From: Pseudomonadota bacterium
GTDB taxonomy: Bacteria; Desulfobacterota; Desulfobulbia; Desulfobulbales; Desulfurivibrionaceae
Assembly (NCBI GenBank): GCA_018830485.1
Contig: JAHJRQ010000015.1
Location: forward strand, 496,001-560,000
Direction of reading: 5' to 3'
DNA: 64,000 nucleotides
Each line of letters opens with the position of its first letter. Position 1 is the stretch's first letter. A program made the position numbers and the translations under genes. This document shows positions 63,812 to 64,000 of this stretch, piece after piece. The notes under the pieces were generated by a model. It was not told the origin of the DNA, ran no database searches, and saw nothing but the letters and a program-made list of their open reading frames with translations.

Positions 63812-64000
63812 GGTGTATTCCCTCGATTAGTTAACCCGGTCCGTTCGAAAATAGAAAATTTTGGGGATAGCAATCTAATTTTTCTCGAAAACCGAAAATG
63901 TGGTCATCCCCAAACACTTTTGCAAGTGTCCCATGCGCCTAACAGCTTGTCAATGCAGAAAAAATACGGGGTGTCGTTATCAGTCCACAGCTTCATTCGC
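63812..64000. other. Upstream region of the DUF262-HEPN operon
   Basis: No gene is visible to the window edge. TTTGGGGAT (63860-63868) and ATCCCCAAA (63906-63914) form a 9-bp inverted repeat around 37 bases, near the expected promoter of the DUF262-HEPN operon. It might be an operator; unproven. Confidence 0.4.

Overview
The window reads as a chromosomal segment of a GC-rich, strictly or mostly anaerobic, selenium-using member of the Desulfobacterota (former deltaproteobacteria; the Desulfobulbales are my best guess). Supporting signs are a SelD that itself carries a selenocysteine codon, Wood-Ljungdahl accessory proteins (AcsE-type methyltransferase and a RACo-like activator), rubredoxin, a desulforedoxin-like zinc ribbon, a secreted superoxide-reductase-like protein, bacteriohemerythrin, a monomeric isocitrate dehydrogenase and many sensor kinases. 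This placement is inferred from gene content only. I saw no rRNA, tRNA, CRISPR array, prophage or transposase.

Layout. 1-4.1 kb: a partial sensor kinase, selD with an in-frame UGA, a DUF3343 (Se/S carrier-like) gene and gpsA. 4.2-5.6 kb: a small accessory insert with an Mrr-type nuclease and a type II toxin-antitoxin pair. 5.7-12.1 kb: gyrA, gyrB and dnaN, transcribed leftward from an AT-rich region that is an origin candidate. 12.5-16.6 kb: a serine hydrolase, mtnA preceded by a candidate new CxxU membrane selenoprotein, comF and a Nudix hydrolase. 16.7-25 kb: ftsH, fic, a type III restriction-modification pair and dinD. 25-32 kb: yqeY, small proteins, an FAD oxidoreductase, rubredoxin, desulforedoxin-like protein, a PAS-GGDEF regulator, a PAS kinase and bacteriohemerythrin. 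32-41 kb: icd, SOR-like protein, a frameshifted hybrid kinase, a porin, phosphomannomutase and a YkgJ-type protein. 41-46 kb: a ThiC-family gene behind a cobalamin riboswitch (probably bzaF), class II DAHP synthase, an HsdR-N protein and acsE. 46-50 kb: a metal (probably zinc) uptake locus next to a porin relic. 50-55 kb: a Lol-like ABC export operon. 55-64 kb: a parS site, a glycosyltransferase, a RACo-like protein, an AAA ATPase, a response regulator, a CigR-like protein and, at the right end, a DUF262/HEPN nuclease pair.

How it fits together. SelD, the DUF3343 protein and the two UGA-containing genes form a selenium theme. The likely 5-hydroxybenzimidazole synthase, the corrinoid-linked methyltransferase AcsE and the RACo-like activator form a corrinoid / acetyl-CoA theme. 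Rubredoxin, the desulforedoxin-like protein, the SOR-like protein and hemerythrin fit oxygen protection in an anaerobe. The gyrA-gyrB-dnaN block plus a parS site suggests the origin-proximal part of the chromosome. Accessory defence genes (Mrr, toxin-antitoxin, type III R-M, DinD, Fic, DUF262-HEPN) sit between housekeeping blocks.

Most novel item: the two-helix CxxU open reading frame at 15056-15229. It has a UGA codon followed by a hairpin that meets the published bacterial SECIS rules, and it sits directly upstream of mtnA.
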